From the NCBI GenBank assembly GCA_020631735.1, contig CM036160.1, positions 108,713,250 to 108,777,249 on the forward strand: a DNA stretch of 64,000 nt. Direction: 5' to 3'. Under the pieces are notes generated by a model that saw only the letters and a list, made by a program, of their open reading frames with translations, searched no databases and was not told the origin of the DNA. The stretch's first letter is position 1, and each line of letters opens with the position of its first letter. This DNA comes from Saccharum officinarum (Eukaryota > Streptophyta > Magnoliopsida > Poales > Poaceae). The position numbers and the translations under genes were made by a program. This document shows, piece by piece, positions 36,571 to 46,788 of the stretch.

Positions 36571-37239
36571 CTCTCATCCAGGCTGTGAAAACGACCTAGG
36601 GTAGGTTCGAGTGTCAGCTTATTAGTCTTACTCTCATCTAAGCCCGAAAAGACTTAGGATAGCGAGCTCAAGCATCTTTTCAGCTCTTTTGCTCTCATCC
36701 AGTTGTGAAAACAATAAGGATAGGGCGAGCACCTTCTGTCTCTCATCCAGGCTGTGAAAACAACCCAGGGTAGGTTCAAGTGTCAACTTATTAGCTTTAC
36801 TCTCATCTAAGCCTGAAAAGACTTAGGATAGCGAGCTCAATCATCTTTTCAGCTTTTTTGCTCTCATCCGGTTGTAAAAACAACTTAGGATAGGGCGAGC
36901 ACCTTCTGTTTCTCATCCAAGCTATAAAAACAACCCAGGGTAGGTTCGAGTATCAGCTTATTAGCCTTACTCTCATCTAAGCCTGAAAAGACTTAGGATA
37001 GCGAGCTCAAGCATCTTTTTAGCTCGTTTGCTCTCATCCGGTTGTGAAAATAACTCAGGATAGGGCGAGCACCTTCTAGCTCTCATCCAGGCTATGAAAA
37101 CAACCCAAGATATGTTCGAGTGTCAGCTTATCAGCCTTACTCTCATCTAAGCCTAAAAAGACTTAGGATAGCGAGCTCAAACATCTTTTTAGCTCTTTTG
37201 CTCTCATCCGGTTGTGAAAACAACTCGGGATTCTTGGCC
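36571..37239. repeat. Tandem array, 170-bp unit, four copies, in F
   Basis: Units start at 36571, 36740, 36910 and 37080, each opening with CTCTCATCCAGGCTGTGAAA or a close variant. Each unit is itself three related parts of about 55 bp opening CTCTCATCCAGG, CTCTCATCTAAG and CTCTCATCCGG, each followed by a GAAAA word and a CTTAGGATAG- or CCCAGGGTAG-like word. This is a two-level repeat. Confidence 0.88.
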
Positions 37240-37649
37240 TAACATATCTTGACGAGTTGATGATACTTGGATGGCTTGGTTGCTCACTGAATAATATAAT
37301 TTTCCTTATTTGCATATCATAGCTTGCATTTGTCATGAATTTTGCATGACCTTCTTTGATTGATTAGCTTGCAAGGTGTATGCGTGCTTTTCATCTCGAT
37401 CGACCTGTGTGTCTTGCATCTTCTCAACTTTTGTTTCTTTGAATAAGTTCGAACTAGTTTTGCTGGGTGAAAAATCTTATCATCTTGCACAGTTCTTGTA
37501 CATCTTTGCCTTGTATTCATGTATATATATGTGTCTTCTTGAGTGTTGTTGTATGTGCATCTTCCATGTATATGTAATCTTCTATCTTGCGTATTGATGT
37601 AGTACTCATCTTGAGCTTCAAGGACATCTTCCATGTTGTTGCTGGGTTG

Positions 37650-38540
37650 TTTGATGAATACACCTGGAGCGACCTTTCCCTGTCTGATCTGAGCTAGAGC
37701 GATGATCAGGATCTGAGTGGTTGGTGCTGGGAGTTCAGGGGTTATCGCACCGGGTTGTTTGATGAAAACACCAGGAGCGACCTTCCCCTATCCGATCTGA
37801 GCTGGAGCAAGGACTAGGATCTGAGTGGTTGGAGCTGGGGGTTAAGGGGTTATCGCATGCAACCTTCTCCTGTACTATCCGAGCTTGAGCGACAACCAGG
37901 ATCTGAGTTGTTGGAGCTAGGAGTACAGGGGTTATCGCTCGCGACCTTCCTCTGTACGATCCGAGCTTGAGCAATGACCAGGATCTAAGTTGTTGGAGCT
38001 AGGAGTACAAGGGTTATCGCATGTGACCTTTCCCTGTACGATCCGAGCTTGAGCAACGACCAGGATCTGAGTTGTTGGAGCTAGGAGTACAGGGGTTATT
38101 GCTCGTGACCTTCCCCTGTATGATCCGAGCTTGAGCGACGACCAGGATCTGAGTTGTTGGAGCTAGGAGTTTAGGGGTTATCGCACGTGACCTTCCCCTG
38201 TATGATCCGAGCTTGTGCGATGACCAGGATCTGAGTTGTTGGAGCTAGGAGTACAGGGGCTATTGCTCGCGACCTTCCCCTGTATGATCCGAGCTTGAGC
38301 AATGACCAGGATCTGAGTTGTTGGAGCTAGGAGTACAGGGGTTATCGCATGTGACCTTCCCCTATACGATTTGAGCTTGAGCGACGACCAGGATCTGAGT
38401 TATTGGAGCTAGGAGTACAGGGGTTATCGCATGCGACCTTCCCTTGTACGATCTGAGCTTGAGCGATGACCAGGATCTGAGTTGTTGGAGCTAGGAGTAC
38501 AGGGGTTATAGCATGTGACCTTCCCCTGTACGATCCGATC
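37650..38540. repeat. Tandem array, 82-bp unit, about 11 copies, in F
   Basis: The word ATCTGAGTTGTTGGAGCTAG recurs at 37901, 37983, 38065, 38147, 38229, 38311, 38393 and 38475, exactly 82 bp apart. Two less regular units come before (37711 and 37819). Each unit also contains TACAGGGGTTATCGC, GACCTTCCCCTGTA and GATCCGAGCTTGAGC. 82 is not a multiple of three, so it cannot keep one reading frame. Confidence 0.92.
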
Positions 38541-39299
38541 TCTTTGATACCGATCGCCGAGCAAGATTGTCTGTAATTATGTGCACATCCTCCATAGCTT
38601 GCAAATAGTCAACTGTCATATACTTATCAAGGTCCTCGACGTGCTGCCTAAGATCAGCACCCTGATCCGAACGGTATGAAGTAACTTGATAGCACACGTG
38701 GCATGTAATATCGCCAAAAAGTAATAAGCGCTGGATAGTGCCCGGGTAGTTCTTGGTTGAACCGAGTAGTTTGGGAAAGCATCCAATTAGCTCTGTGTGG
38801 GTTGTGGAAGCTTATTTGTTGCTTGCTGGTTGGGTCGATGCATGCTTGCATGGGCCTCTGTACGTGAACTTTGAAGAATTGGATCCGACTTTGCTTCTGT
38901 CTTGATATACTCGGCCAAGCATATGTAAGAGAAGTGTCCGTACACCGGCACGTGTAAATGTGAACTTTCTATGGTTGACTTTCGTGTAGATGTACATACG
39001 CCTTCCTTCTTGCTATTGGTTTTGAATGTCTTCCTTGTTTTTTCCATTTCTTGCGTACCGATCAATGAAGATTTGGCAGTCTCTTGTCATGTGGTTTTCC
39101 TGTGGGTGTCATATGTGGTGCATGCTCTCAATGCCTTCGAACCTCCTGAATTTTGAGAACTTTTTCATCTTGTAGGCCATGATGACAGTGTTGTCTGGTC
39201 CGCGCTTCCTGTCTGGATTCCCATGTTTGGAAAATTTCTCTGGTCCAAGTTGTCTCTGTTATTTTCTTGGTTGTTTTTGTCCAGAAATCTTTCCCTCAT
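38541..39299. other. F: non-coding segment between arrays and gag
   Basis: No protein family is recognised on either strand in this 0.76 kb. It may include the 3' end of gag and an untranslated tail. Confidence 0.4.
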
Positions 39300-41060
39300 T
39301 TTTTTCTTTAGCCATAATCATTTTTCTACCGCGTGTCTGAATTCTTCATTGTTCCTCAGGTTTTCTTTGCCAAAATTTTGAAACTTTCATTTAGCCATGA
39401 TTCCGTGGGAAAAAGCTTCAATCACTTCTCGTTAGGTGATGTCATGTACCTGGGCACATAATTCACCAAAACGTCGATAATAATCTCTGAGGCTTTTGCT
39501 TCCCTTTTACTTGAGTCCTTCTAACTCTGCATGTGTGATGGGGTGCATAATGATGCCTGTAAAGTTTTCACAAAAAGCTCTTTGCAAGTCCTCCCAGCCT
39601 CTGATTGACCCCGGGTTCAATTTATCGAACCATTGGAGGGGCATGTTTTCTAGGGCCATGGGAAAGAATAATGCCTTGATATCGTCATCTTCACCAGCTA
39701 GTTAGATTGATTGCGAGTAGATTCTAAGTCATTGCTTTAGTTCGGTCTTCCCATCATATTTGGAGTGGTTTGATGGCTTGAACTTGTGAGGCAGACGTAC
39801 TGAAGCAAGTCGCCTTGAAAAACAGGGAAATCTATCGTGCGTTCCGGCTTCTCTGTGTTCTGACTCAGCCTCCTCTCCTGCCAGCTATTATGTAGCCTAG
39901 GAATAAATCATGGGGATGAGTGGTGAGACGCTCTGCTCCTCTCTTCTCTCGGATGCTCAATTTGATTACTCTATGCGCGGTTTCTTCTTCTCTCTTCATT
40001 CTAGCTCCCATTCGGTCCTAATCTTTCGAAGGCATACCTCCTTTGACTTTGCGCGTCTTGTTCATGCGATGTTGTCCTACCGGGAAGCCTGGAATGAGTT
40101 CTTTTCTTACATGCCCTTAGGGCTGTTGTCCGGAGAACTTCTCAAAGTTGTTCTTGCTCTTCGTTGGGATGCGAGATTGTTTCGAGTTCTTCTAGTGCTT
40201 CTCGTATCTTGTCATAAGGGGCTCTGTGTACTCAGGCCGCGCACCTTTCTTCGGCTTCTTTCTTTGACTTCCTCTTGTGGTATTCAGTCAGCTCTATTTT
40301 GTACATGTCTTGTGCTTCTTTTCGTTGCCTCGCACGGTGTCTATGGCCTTCTTTCAATTTATTCCTTCTTTCTCTGGCTCATCTCTGGCCCTCAGATTTG
40401 CCACCATATTCAGGAGCATTGGGTGATATGTTTGATTCTATTTCATCTGAAGATCTGACATTGGGGGCAGTTGGTGGTATTGGTAGTGGCTGCCGAATCA
40501 TGAAGGCTTCTCGACTTGGCATCAGGCTTGCCTCGCTGTAATTGTTGATGACTTTAGTTGGAATGTTGTTATCGCGGAGCGCACTACCTTCTTGGTAAGG
40601 TAGAGTGATAGCTTCTTTAACTAGTCGGGTATTGTTGTTCTGGGGATATATACCTAGCTAATGGACCAGGCAATCTTCAGGTGTTACGATTAACATAAGA
40701 CCTTCCTGTGCCCCGGTAAGTTGCAGCTTCCGTATCTGTCCAATCATGCCTCGAAGTGAGTCTTGGTATGTCTTCGCCATGTTGTTGAGTCTGGTTAGGA
40801 GATGACCCAATTTCTTAGAAGAGACTTGAAGTAGATTCGAATTGATCTCTTGAAGAGTTGATGCTGTGTTCCAGAGTCCAATTGGAAAAGAACTCGGATT
40901 GGACTCTGAAGAGAAATCTGACCTAGACACCAAGTCAAGATCGGTTGTCATTGGAGCTTGAGTTCATTCGGGCATCGTAAGGCCCGAGAATCTTTCAGCG
41001 AGATCTTCGGCTAATCCCGTCAGAAGAGTGCGATCCTCGTGGGCTTCTAGAGCTTCGATG
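39300..41060 (-). pseudogene. gag: F gag-like polyprotein, decayed
   Basis: The minus strand near 39370-39720 encodes a retrotransposon gag core: KALFFPMALENMPLQWFDKL followed by GWEDLQRAFCENFTGI, then SLRDYYRRFGELCAQVHD. Upstream, a helical N-terminal part (40658-40951, with LLTRLNNMAKTYQDSLRGMI) and a charged linker (Lys, Arg and Glu-rich, 40000-40500) fit a long gag leader. Several stops are present. Gag would form the particle shell. The primer-binding site should lie near 41065-41082 but I cannot match it to a tRNA. The long plus-strand ORF at 39910-40458 is a shadow. Confidence 0.7.
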
Positions 41061-41082
41061 AGACGTCCATGATGGTTGCCCT

Positions 41083-41523
41083 CATCGGTGTTTGACCATC
41101 GTAGCCAGCCATGGGGGTACCCGGGATAGTTGTTCAAGCTTTCCTGCGTGCTAGAACTCAACGGTGAACACAGAGATAGTCAATTTATACTGGTTCAAGC
41201 CCTCGATCGATGATCGAGTAATAACCCTACGTCCAGTCAGCGTTAGCCTTTGTGTTAGATTGATTGTGTTGTGTCATTCCCTGTTACAGGGGTTTAGACC
41301 ATAAGTTCTATTCCTATTATCTGAGGTCTATTTTTCTCTACTGATCTAGTGAGCCTTGCCCTCCTTTATATAGTCCAAGAGGCAAGAGTCCTAGTCGGTT
41401 TACAATGTAGAGTTCTAGTAGGATTACATGATAGCAACGTTAGTAGGATTGCATGGGAGGAATCCTAGTCAAACTAGATCTTCTCCCTTCCTTGTGGGGT
41501 ACCCCATGGGTCCTGCATCGATA
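41083..41523 (-). repeat. 5' LTR of element F, 441 bp
   Basis: On the minus strand it starts TATCGATGCAGGACCC (TG mutated to TA) and ends GGTCAAACACCGATG. It aligns with the interrupted left LTR. It keeps the intact target of the solo LTR. The flanking AGTCC at 41524-41528 is the TSD. Confidence 0.87.
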
Positions 41524-41528
41524 AGTCC

Positions 41529-42232
41529 TAGTCTTTGTTAACTTGATGGATGACAAGAGCAGAATCACCAAAAACCATGAGCCATTTGATGCTGAGCTCA
41601 ACAACAATACAGAGGCCGTGTAGTGCCGCCTCGTATTCTGCGGCATTATTGGAGGCCTTGAAGTGGATCCGGAGAACATAGCTCAGCTTGTCCCTAGATG
41701 GTGAGATGAAGTACACGCATGCCCGACACCATCAATGTTGAGGGAACCATCAAAGTACATCTTCCAGTGCTCGAGGCAGCTCTCCGAGACAGGCGTGTTC
41801 ATGTCTGTCCATTCAACGATGAAATCGACCAGCGCCTGTGACTTAATGGTCTGGAGGCTTTGGAATTCCAACATATACGGGCTGAGCTCCAATGCCCACT
41901 TAATGATGCGCTCATTGGTGTCCTTGTTACGCAAGATGTCCCCTAGCGAAAACTTCATAACCACTTCTATGGGGTAGGTGTCGAAATAATGGTGCAATTT
42001 GTGAGAGGTGATCAGGATAGCGTACAGCAGCTTCTGGACTTACGAATAGTGGGTTTTGGACTCATTGAGAACCTCGCTAATGAAGTACACTGGTTGTTGG
42101 ACCTTGTACAGATGCCCGACCTCCTCGTGCTTGACGATGATGGATGTACTAACCACCCAATTAGTTGTTGTGTTGTAAAGCAGTAAGGTTTCGCCTTCCT
42201 TGGGCACCATCAGGACTGGGGGATGTGAGAAA
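41529..42232 (-). pseudogene. pol: E pol: RNase H, right part
   Basis: The minus strand encodes the hinge after RT and an RNase H with FKASNNAAEYEAALHGL and GDSALVIHQVNKD, broken by F right after the last motif. The start (usually FDGS) reads YFDGSLNIDGVG at 41690-41780 in another frame. Frameshifts and stops are frequent (41683-41997 is a separate frame). Confidence 0.8.
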
Positions 42233-43179
42233 CTACTTGAGCTCTGCAAAAGCAGCATCAGCCTCCTCCGACCACTCAAACTTCTCCTTCACCTTGAGGA
42301 GCTTGAAAAATGGCAGACCCTTCTCTCCAAGCCGTGATATAAAATGACTCAGTGCAGCCATGCACCCGGTAAGCTTCTGGATGTCCTTGACACACTTGGG
42401 CGGCTTCATCCTCAAGATGACCTAGACTTTTTTTGGGTTAGGCCTTATACCATCACGATTGATTATATTGCCAAGCAGTATACCAGATGGGACACCAAAT
42501 ATGCACTTCTTAGGATTCAGCTTCCATTGAAAGGCATTAAGGGCCATGAAAGTCTAGTCAAGGTCGTCGACCAGGCTAGAGGCCACTTTGGTCTTTACTA
42601 CAACAACGTCAACATATGCCTCCACGAGCTGATCTCTGATCTGGTCTTTGAGGCACTGTTGGCTAGCTCTTTGATAAGTCGCCTCGACGTTCTTAAGTCC
42701 GAACGACATGGTCATGTAGCAGTAAGCGCCGAAGGGCATACTGAAAGAGGTCTTAATCTGGTCTTCCTCCCTTAGGGAGATTTGATGATAGCTAGAATGG
42801 CAATCTAGGAAAGATAAGAGCTCACAGCCAGTCGTAGAGTCTACAACCTCGTCTATATGAGGCAGGCCGAAGGGGTCCTTAGGGCAGTATTTGTTGAGAC
42901 TGTGTAATCAACATACATTCTCCATTCTTTATTCTTCTTTCGTATAAAAACTAGGTTGGCAAGCCACTCTGGATGATACACCTCTTTAATAAAACTGGTA
43001 GCTAAGAGCCGGATTACTTTTACCCTAATCACCTCCTTTTTATCACGCGATAACCGCCATAGGTTCTGCTTGATTGGCTTGGCAGTCTTCGAAACATCTA
43101 AGGAGTGCTCGATCAACTTCTGAGGTACACCGGGCATATCTGTAGGTTTCAATGCAAATACACTCATGTTCTTCCTCAA
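42233..43179 (-). pseudogene. pol: E pol: reverse transcriptase
   Basis: Typical gypsy RT order is visible: VYHPEWLANLVFIRKKNKEW and WRMYVDYT near 42930, then LPHIDEVVDSTTGCELLSFLD, MPFGAYCYMTMSFGLKNVEA and the palm. The catalytic motif, normally YVDD in this lineage, reads EAYVDVVVVKTK at 42590-42620, so the second Asp is Val. Later come FGVPSGILLG and the connection region (KPPKCVKDIQKLTGCMAALS). Stops near 42550 and 42420 also break it. The enzyme is certainly inactive. Confidence 0.86.
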
Positions 43180-43890
43180 GAAGCTGACGAACGTGTTTTC
43201 CTATTTGGGATCCAGGTTGGCCCCGATGCGAGCCGTCTTAGTCTTATCTCCCTCGACCAGCTCTACCTCCTTGGTCTCCTTAGACTTTACAGCAGCACGA
43301 GTAGCCTCCATGCTCGGGATCTCTAGCTCCTCCGGAGCAATCTTCTTGGAATCGGTGATGGACTCCTTCATACGGATCGAGAGCTCGAGGGCCTCAGCAG
43401 TTGCAAAACTCTCTTTCTCGCATTTGTAGGCGATGAACACGTTGCCTTTGAGGGTGAGCACACCCTTCTCAGTTGGCATCTTCAACAGCAGGTAGATGTA
43501 ATGTGGTACCGCCATGAACTTGGCCAGGGCTGGTCTACCGAGGATAGCATGGCATGTTCCCTTGAAGTCTGCAATGATAAAGTTGACGTACTCGACACGA
43601 AAGTGGTCGGGAGTGCCAAACTAGACCGGCAGCGTGTTCTGACCCAGGGGATGAGAGTCTGCCCTGGGAGCACCCCCTAGAAAGGTGCATCGTACGGCTC
43701 AAGGTCTTTCGCCTTAAGGCCTAACTCAGTTAGGGCGTTGCGGAAAAGGATATCGAGGGCACTACTACCGTCAATGAGCACCTTCTTCAAGCAGATGTTC
43801 TTGATGGCTGGGTCTAGAACAAGGGGAAAACGGCCTGGTTCTAGAATCTTTGCCCACTGATCAGCTCTGCTGAATGTGGTGGTTCGATGC
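43180..43890 (-). pseudogene. pol: E pol: aspartic protease region
   Basis: The minus strand near 43750-43780 gives KKVLIDGSSALDILF, the gypsy retropepsin pattern (LIDxGSxxxxxF) with the catalytic Asp kept. It is followed by a frame change (43482-43673) and a segment ending MAVPHYIYLLLKMPTEKG (43450-43515) that leads to the RT. A stop near 43200 separates it from RT. The protease would cut the Gag-Pol precursor. Confidence 0.75.
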
Positions 43891-45430
43891 GACCAGTTCT
43901 AGAACTTGGGATCAGTGACCTTTTCATCAGAGTTGGCAAGGGCCATGACGGCTCGGGTGGTCAGCTTCCTCTCCCGCCCTGTCTTCAAGGCTACCTTGCC
44001 GCCAAATATGGTGTGGATGGTTCTGTCGGGATCTTTGTAGGCATGATGAGGGTTTTTGTCTCGCTCCTCTTCATCCTTCTCTTCCTCGTCACCCTTTTTG
44101 TCATCCCGCTGGTCGTCGCGCTCATCGTCCTTGTTGCCACTGTGCATCCGCTTGCGAGGATCTGAGCGGTAAATAGAATTCAGGCCCCTGCAGTCTCCCA
44201 TCGTGTGGCCAAAATCCGGTGAGCCAAACAGAGATCCTGGAGGACCCTGAAGTAGGCGTCTTCATAGTCATGCTTGCCCCCTAGCTTGACAGTGTTGATG
44301 GCACTGTCCACTGGTCGGTTGCGGCTCTGCCATCCCTGGTGTCTTCTTGCCGATCACGACGCCGGTCGCGGATGTCATTGCAGCGGTTGTAGTTATCGTT
44401 GCACCGATCATCGCGGTGGTCATCTCAGCGCTGCTCGTCACACCAGTCGTTGTAGCGGTGATATTGCTAGTCGAAATGAGGAGCTTGCCCGACATCCTCC
44501 TTGATCTGTTGGTCGGCGTCATCAGCATCTGCCCACTTTTTCGCCACCATGAGCAGGTCTTGGACCGATTCAAGCCTCTTACGAAGCAGCTTAGTCCTGA
44601 GGGTGTCATGATAGCGGAGGTCGCTGATAAACACAGAGATGGCCTCATCGTTGTTGATGTTGGGGATGGATATCCATGTCTCCAAAAAGCGATGGATGTA
44701 GTCACGCAGCGGCTCGTTTGGATAGTCTCTAACTTTCTCCAAATCGTATTTGTTGTCGGGCTGCTGACAAGTGGCCATGTAGTTGTCAATAAAAGCCTAC
44801 CTGAGCTCAGCCCAGGTGTTGATGGAGCCTTCTCGTAGGCTAAGGAGCCATTGGTTAGTAGATTGATTGATGACCACAAGCAGGTAGTTGGCCATAACAT
44901 CTTTGTCACCACACGCTGCTCGGACAGCAATCTCGTACAATGTTATCCACTGCTCAGGATTGGTCTTTCCGTCATATGTATCCAAGTCATGGAGCTTTGA
45001 AGTTTTTTGGCCAGACGACGGCATGGAGCCGGTCAATGATAGGTCGGAGACCTAGAATATTGCTCCCGGGCAGTGTGCGACCAAGCTAGGGTGTTTCATG
45101 TTCTTGATCGTATTCATGCCTGCGTCGCATCTCAGATGCATGTCACGCATCTTTGCTGTTCTCGATGCAATCCCTCAAGTTCATATTGGCACTGAGATGA
45201 TCACAGAGGTCACCTCTGACTTCTTGCTCCACTTCTTGGTCGGCACCGCGGTAGCCGCCGCGACCACCACCGTGATTTGCTCCTCGTTCGCCCCCACGGT
45301 GAGCGTCGCGTCCGCCGTGCTAGTCTGCGCCGCATGCGCACCCCCGGTCGGCGTCACACCTCTTTCCCTGGTCGCAGGGGTGAGGAGGTCATTCGTTTTC
45401 ACATGGGTGCGCCTTGTAGTTTCCGACTAG
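43891..45430 (-). pseudogene. gag: E gag core
   Basis: 44797-45036 encodes LHDLDTYDGKTNPEQWITLY and 44467-44778 continues with NEPLRDYIHRFLETWISIPN and DLLMVAKKWADADDADQQIK, the standard gag domain of this gypsy group. A Lys/Arg/Glu/Asp-rich tail (43899-44201) follows, where a zinc knuckle would be expected. I cannot see a clear CCHC. A TAG near 44797 and a frame change near 44470 break the protein. The 45181-45402 frame (Ala/Thr/Val-rich) is a plausible N-terminal linker. Confidence 0.8.
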
Positions 45431-46726
45431 CCCCTGATAGAGGTAGGGACCCCCCTTGTTGCTGACTCTGGTGGACTCCCGATGCCAGGCGCTGATTTTG
45501 ACCACATCGGGACCTGTGGGGACGACGGCTGCGATTGGAAGCTATGAAAGGGGCCGGTGCATGTCCCCCTAGATGGTTCTCATTGACATGGACCGTGACG
45601 GCCTTCAGATAGGCCGAGATGGCGTAAGCGTTGGGGACTGCGGGAGCTTTGTGAGCTCATTCATAGCGATAGCAATGTTGGCGCTTGGTGTCTTGTGGAC
45701 TTGTTGGTTACCGCACATGTCGAAAGCATCGGCTAGATCACATTGAATGGGGTGCTGACCCTCTGTGTATTCAGCATTCTCTCACTCCACCCTGCGAGCC
45801 ATGCAATCGGTGTTTCTTTCCACATGAGCAACTCTCTCTTGGGCCATCTCCCCTTCGTGGGATGGATCGTCCTCGCTGATGGTGAAGATTGCACCTCCAA
45901 AGCTAGGGGGAACACTGGGAACTCCTCTTCATATGGATTGGTAATGACATGGGTAGAACCGGTAGATCCGGTGCTTTCCTCTTGGATGCTAGAGAGCGAA
46001 TCCCCACCAATCTGTCTGATGTCCACCATGTTGACGACGAGGGCAGGGTGGCCAATTTCAGGCAGCTCCAACAAGGAGAGATCTAAAATGTGGTCGTGCT
46101 CAGCGGGATACATGAATAGATGGGGAAGCGGACCATGTACTCAGACACCGTGTTTGCCAGCCCATATGGGTACGTAAATGGTGGATGGATGCTCCGTTAG
46201 GACCTCGTAGTCCGCCAACCTCGGGCCGATGGCAGGAGCTGGTCGAAAACGGATCGTTCGCCCTTTAGGAGCCACCGTGATCACCAGATCAGAATCTAGA
46301 TGCCTCTGGTGGCTAGCCCGAGCAGGTCGCTCAATCTAGTGATGATGGATGGGGCCATGGCCATCCTCGGTAGATTGATCTCTGATCAACTCTACCAAGG
46401 TGAGGGCTTCGGCCAAGCCCACAGTGACCCAATTGATGGAATCGATCAGATCGGAGTTGTCGAGCCACCTCCCATGGTAGCGGGAAAGCGGTCGACGAGT
46501 TTTCGGAGAAGACGACCCTAAGAGTAATCCCGAGATCGGATTCACTGGTGCTGGTGTAGATTCGGTTGGTGCAGGAGGAGGCTGTACCGCCTCCATGACT
46601 TCGACGGCGCCGTCCACACTAGTGGTCCAGGTGAACGTCCTGATCATGAACGTTTGGCCCGCCAGGAGGTCCATGGAAGCAGGGAAGATGACCATCTGGC
46701 TCGCCATGAGATCTACATGCACACCT
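45431..46726 (-). pseudogene. gag: E gag leader region
   Basis: Two minus-strand frames, 46336-46752 (with MVIFPASMDLLAGQTFMIRT and a Pro-rich part PPPAPTESTPAPVNP) and 45733-46113 (ending at AWLAGWSERMLNTQRVST), appear to be the N-terminal leader of Gag. The first frame runs through the primer-binding site, so its true start is probably the Met at about 46690-46700. The function of this leader is not known to me. Confidence 0.5.
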
Positions 46727-46742
46727 CCTACCTGGCGCGCCA
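46727..46742 (-). other. Primer-binding site of element E
   Basis: The minus strand reads TGGCGCGCCAGGTAGG one base after the LTR end GTCGATA. The TGG start (complement of tRNA CCA end) and position are right. I cannot assign the tRNA with certainty. Confidence 0.72.
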
Positions 46743-46743
46743 C

Positions 46744-46788
46744 TATCGACAAGATGTGGTTGGCAGTCTACCGAGGGGTATGCCCACG
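46744..46788 (-). repeat. 5' LTR of element E, part 1 (interrupted by G)
   Basis: TATCGACAAGATG...GGTATGCCCACG aligns with the start of the 3' LTR (24585 onward). It resumes at 57849. The split is at the CCACG duplication of element G. Confidence 0.87.

Larger units (their letters stand above)
31125..41523 (-). mobile_element. Element F: gag-bearing, pol-less gypsy-type element with tandem arrays
   Basis: The LTRs are 31125-31269 plus 35366-35662 (about 442 bp, interrupted by a solo LTR) and 41083-41523 (441 bp). A polypurine tract (minus strand GCTCGGGGGCT at 35663-35673) lies by the left LTR, so the element is minus-strand. The interior has a decayed gag near the 5' LTR (39300-41060) and no RT, integrase or protease. 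Where pol would be, it holds two tandem arrays (170 bp and 82 bp units). Without the solo LTR it is about 6.3 kb. It must have used enzymes of a related element, like other gag-only, non-autonomous gypsy elements such as maize Zeon. Confidence 0.82.

Noticed and set aside
37650..38540. CRISPR array
   Set aside because: The 82-bp units are contiguous, with no unique spacers between short repeats, and the sequence is a plant retroelement.
39910..40458. 182-codon plus-strand ORF rich in Leu/Phe/Ser as a membrane protein
   Set aside because: It is opposite the charged linker of F's gag. The hydrophobic look is the complement of Lys/Glu-rich codons.
44347..44838. 163-codon plus-strand ORF with hydrophobic stretches
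   Set aside because: Shadow of E's gag on the minus strand, which has the recognisable domain.
46727..46742. Assigning E's primer-binding site to a specific tRNA
   Set aside because: TGGCGCGCCAGGTAGG fits a primer site by position and TGG start, but I cannot match it to a given tRNA without a tRNA set.
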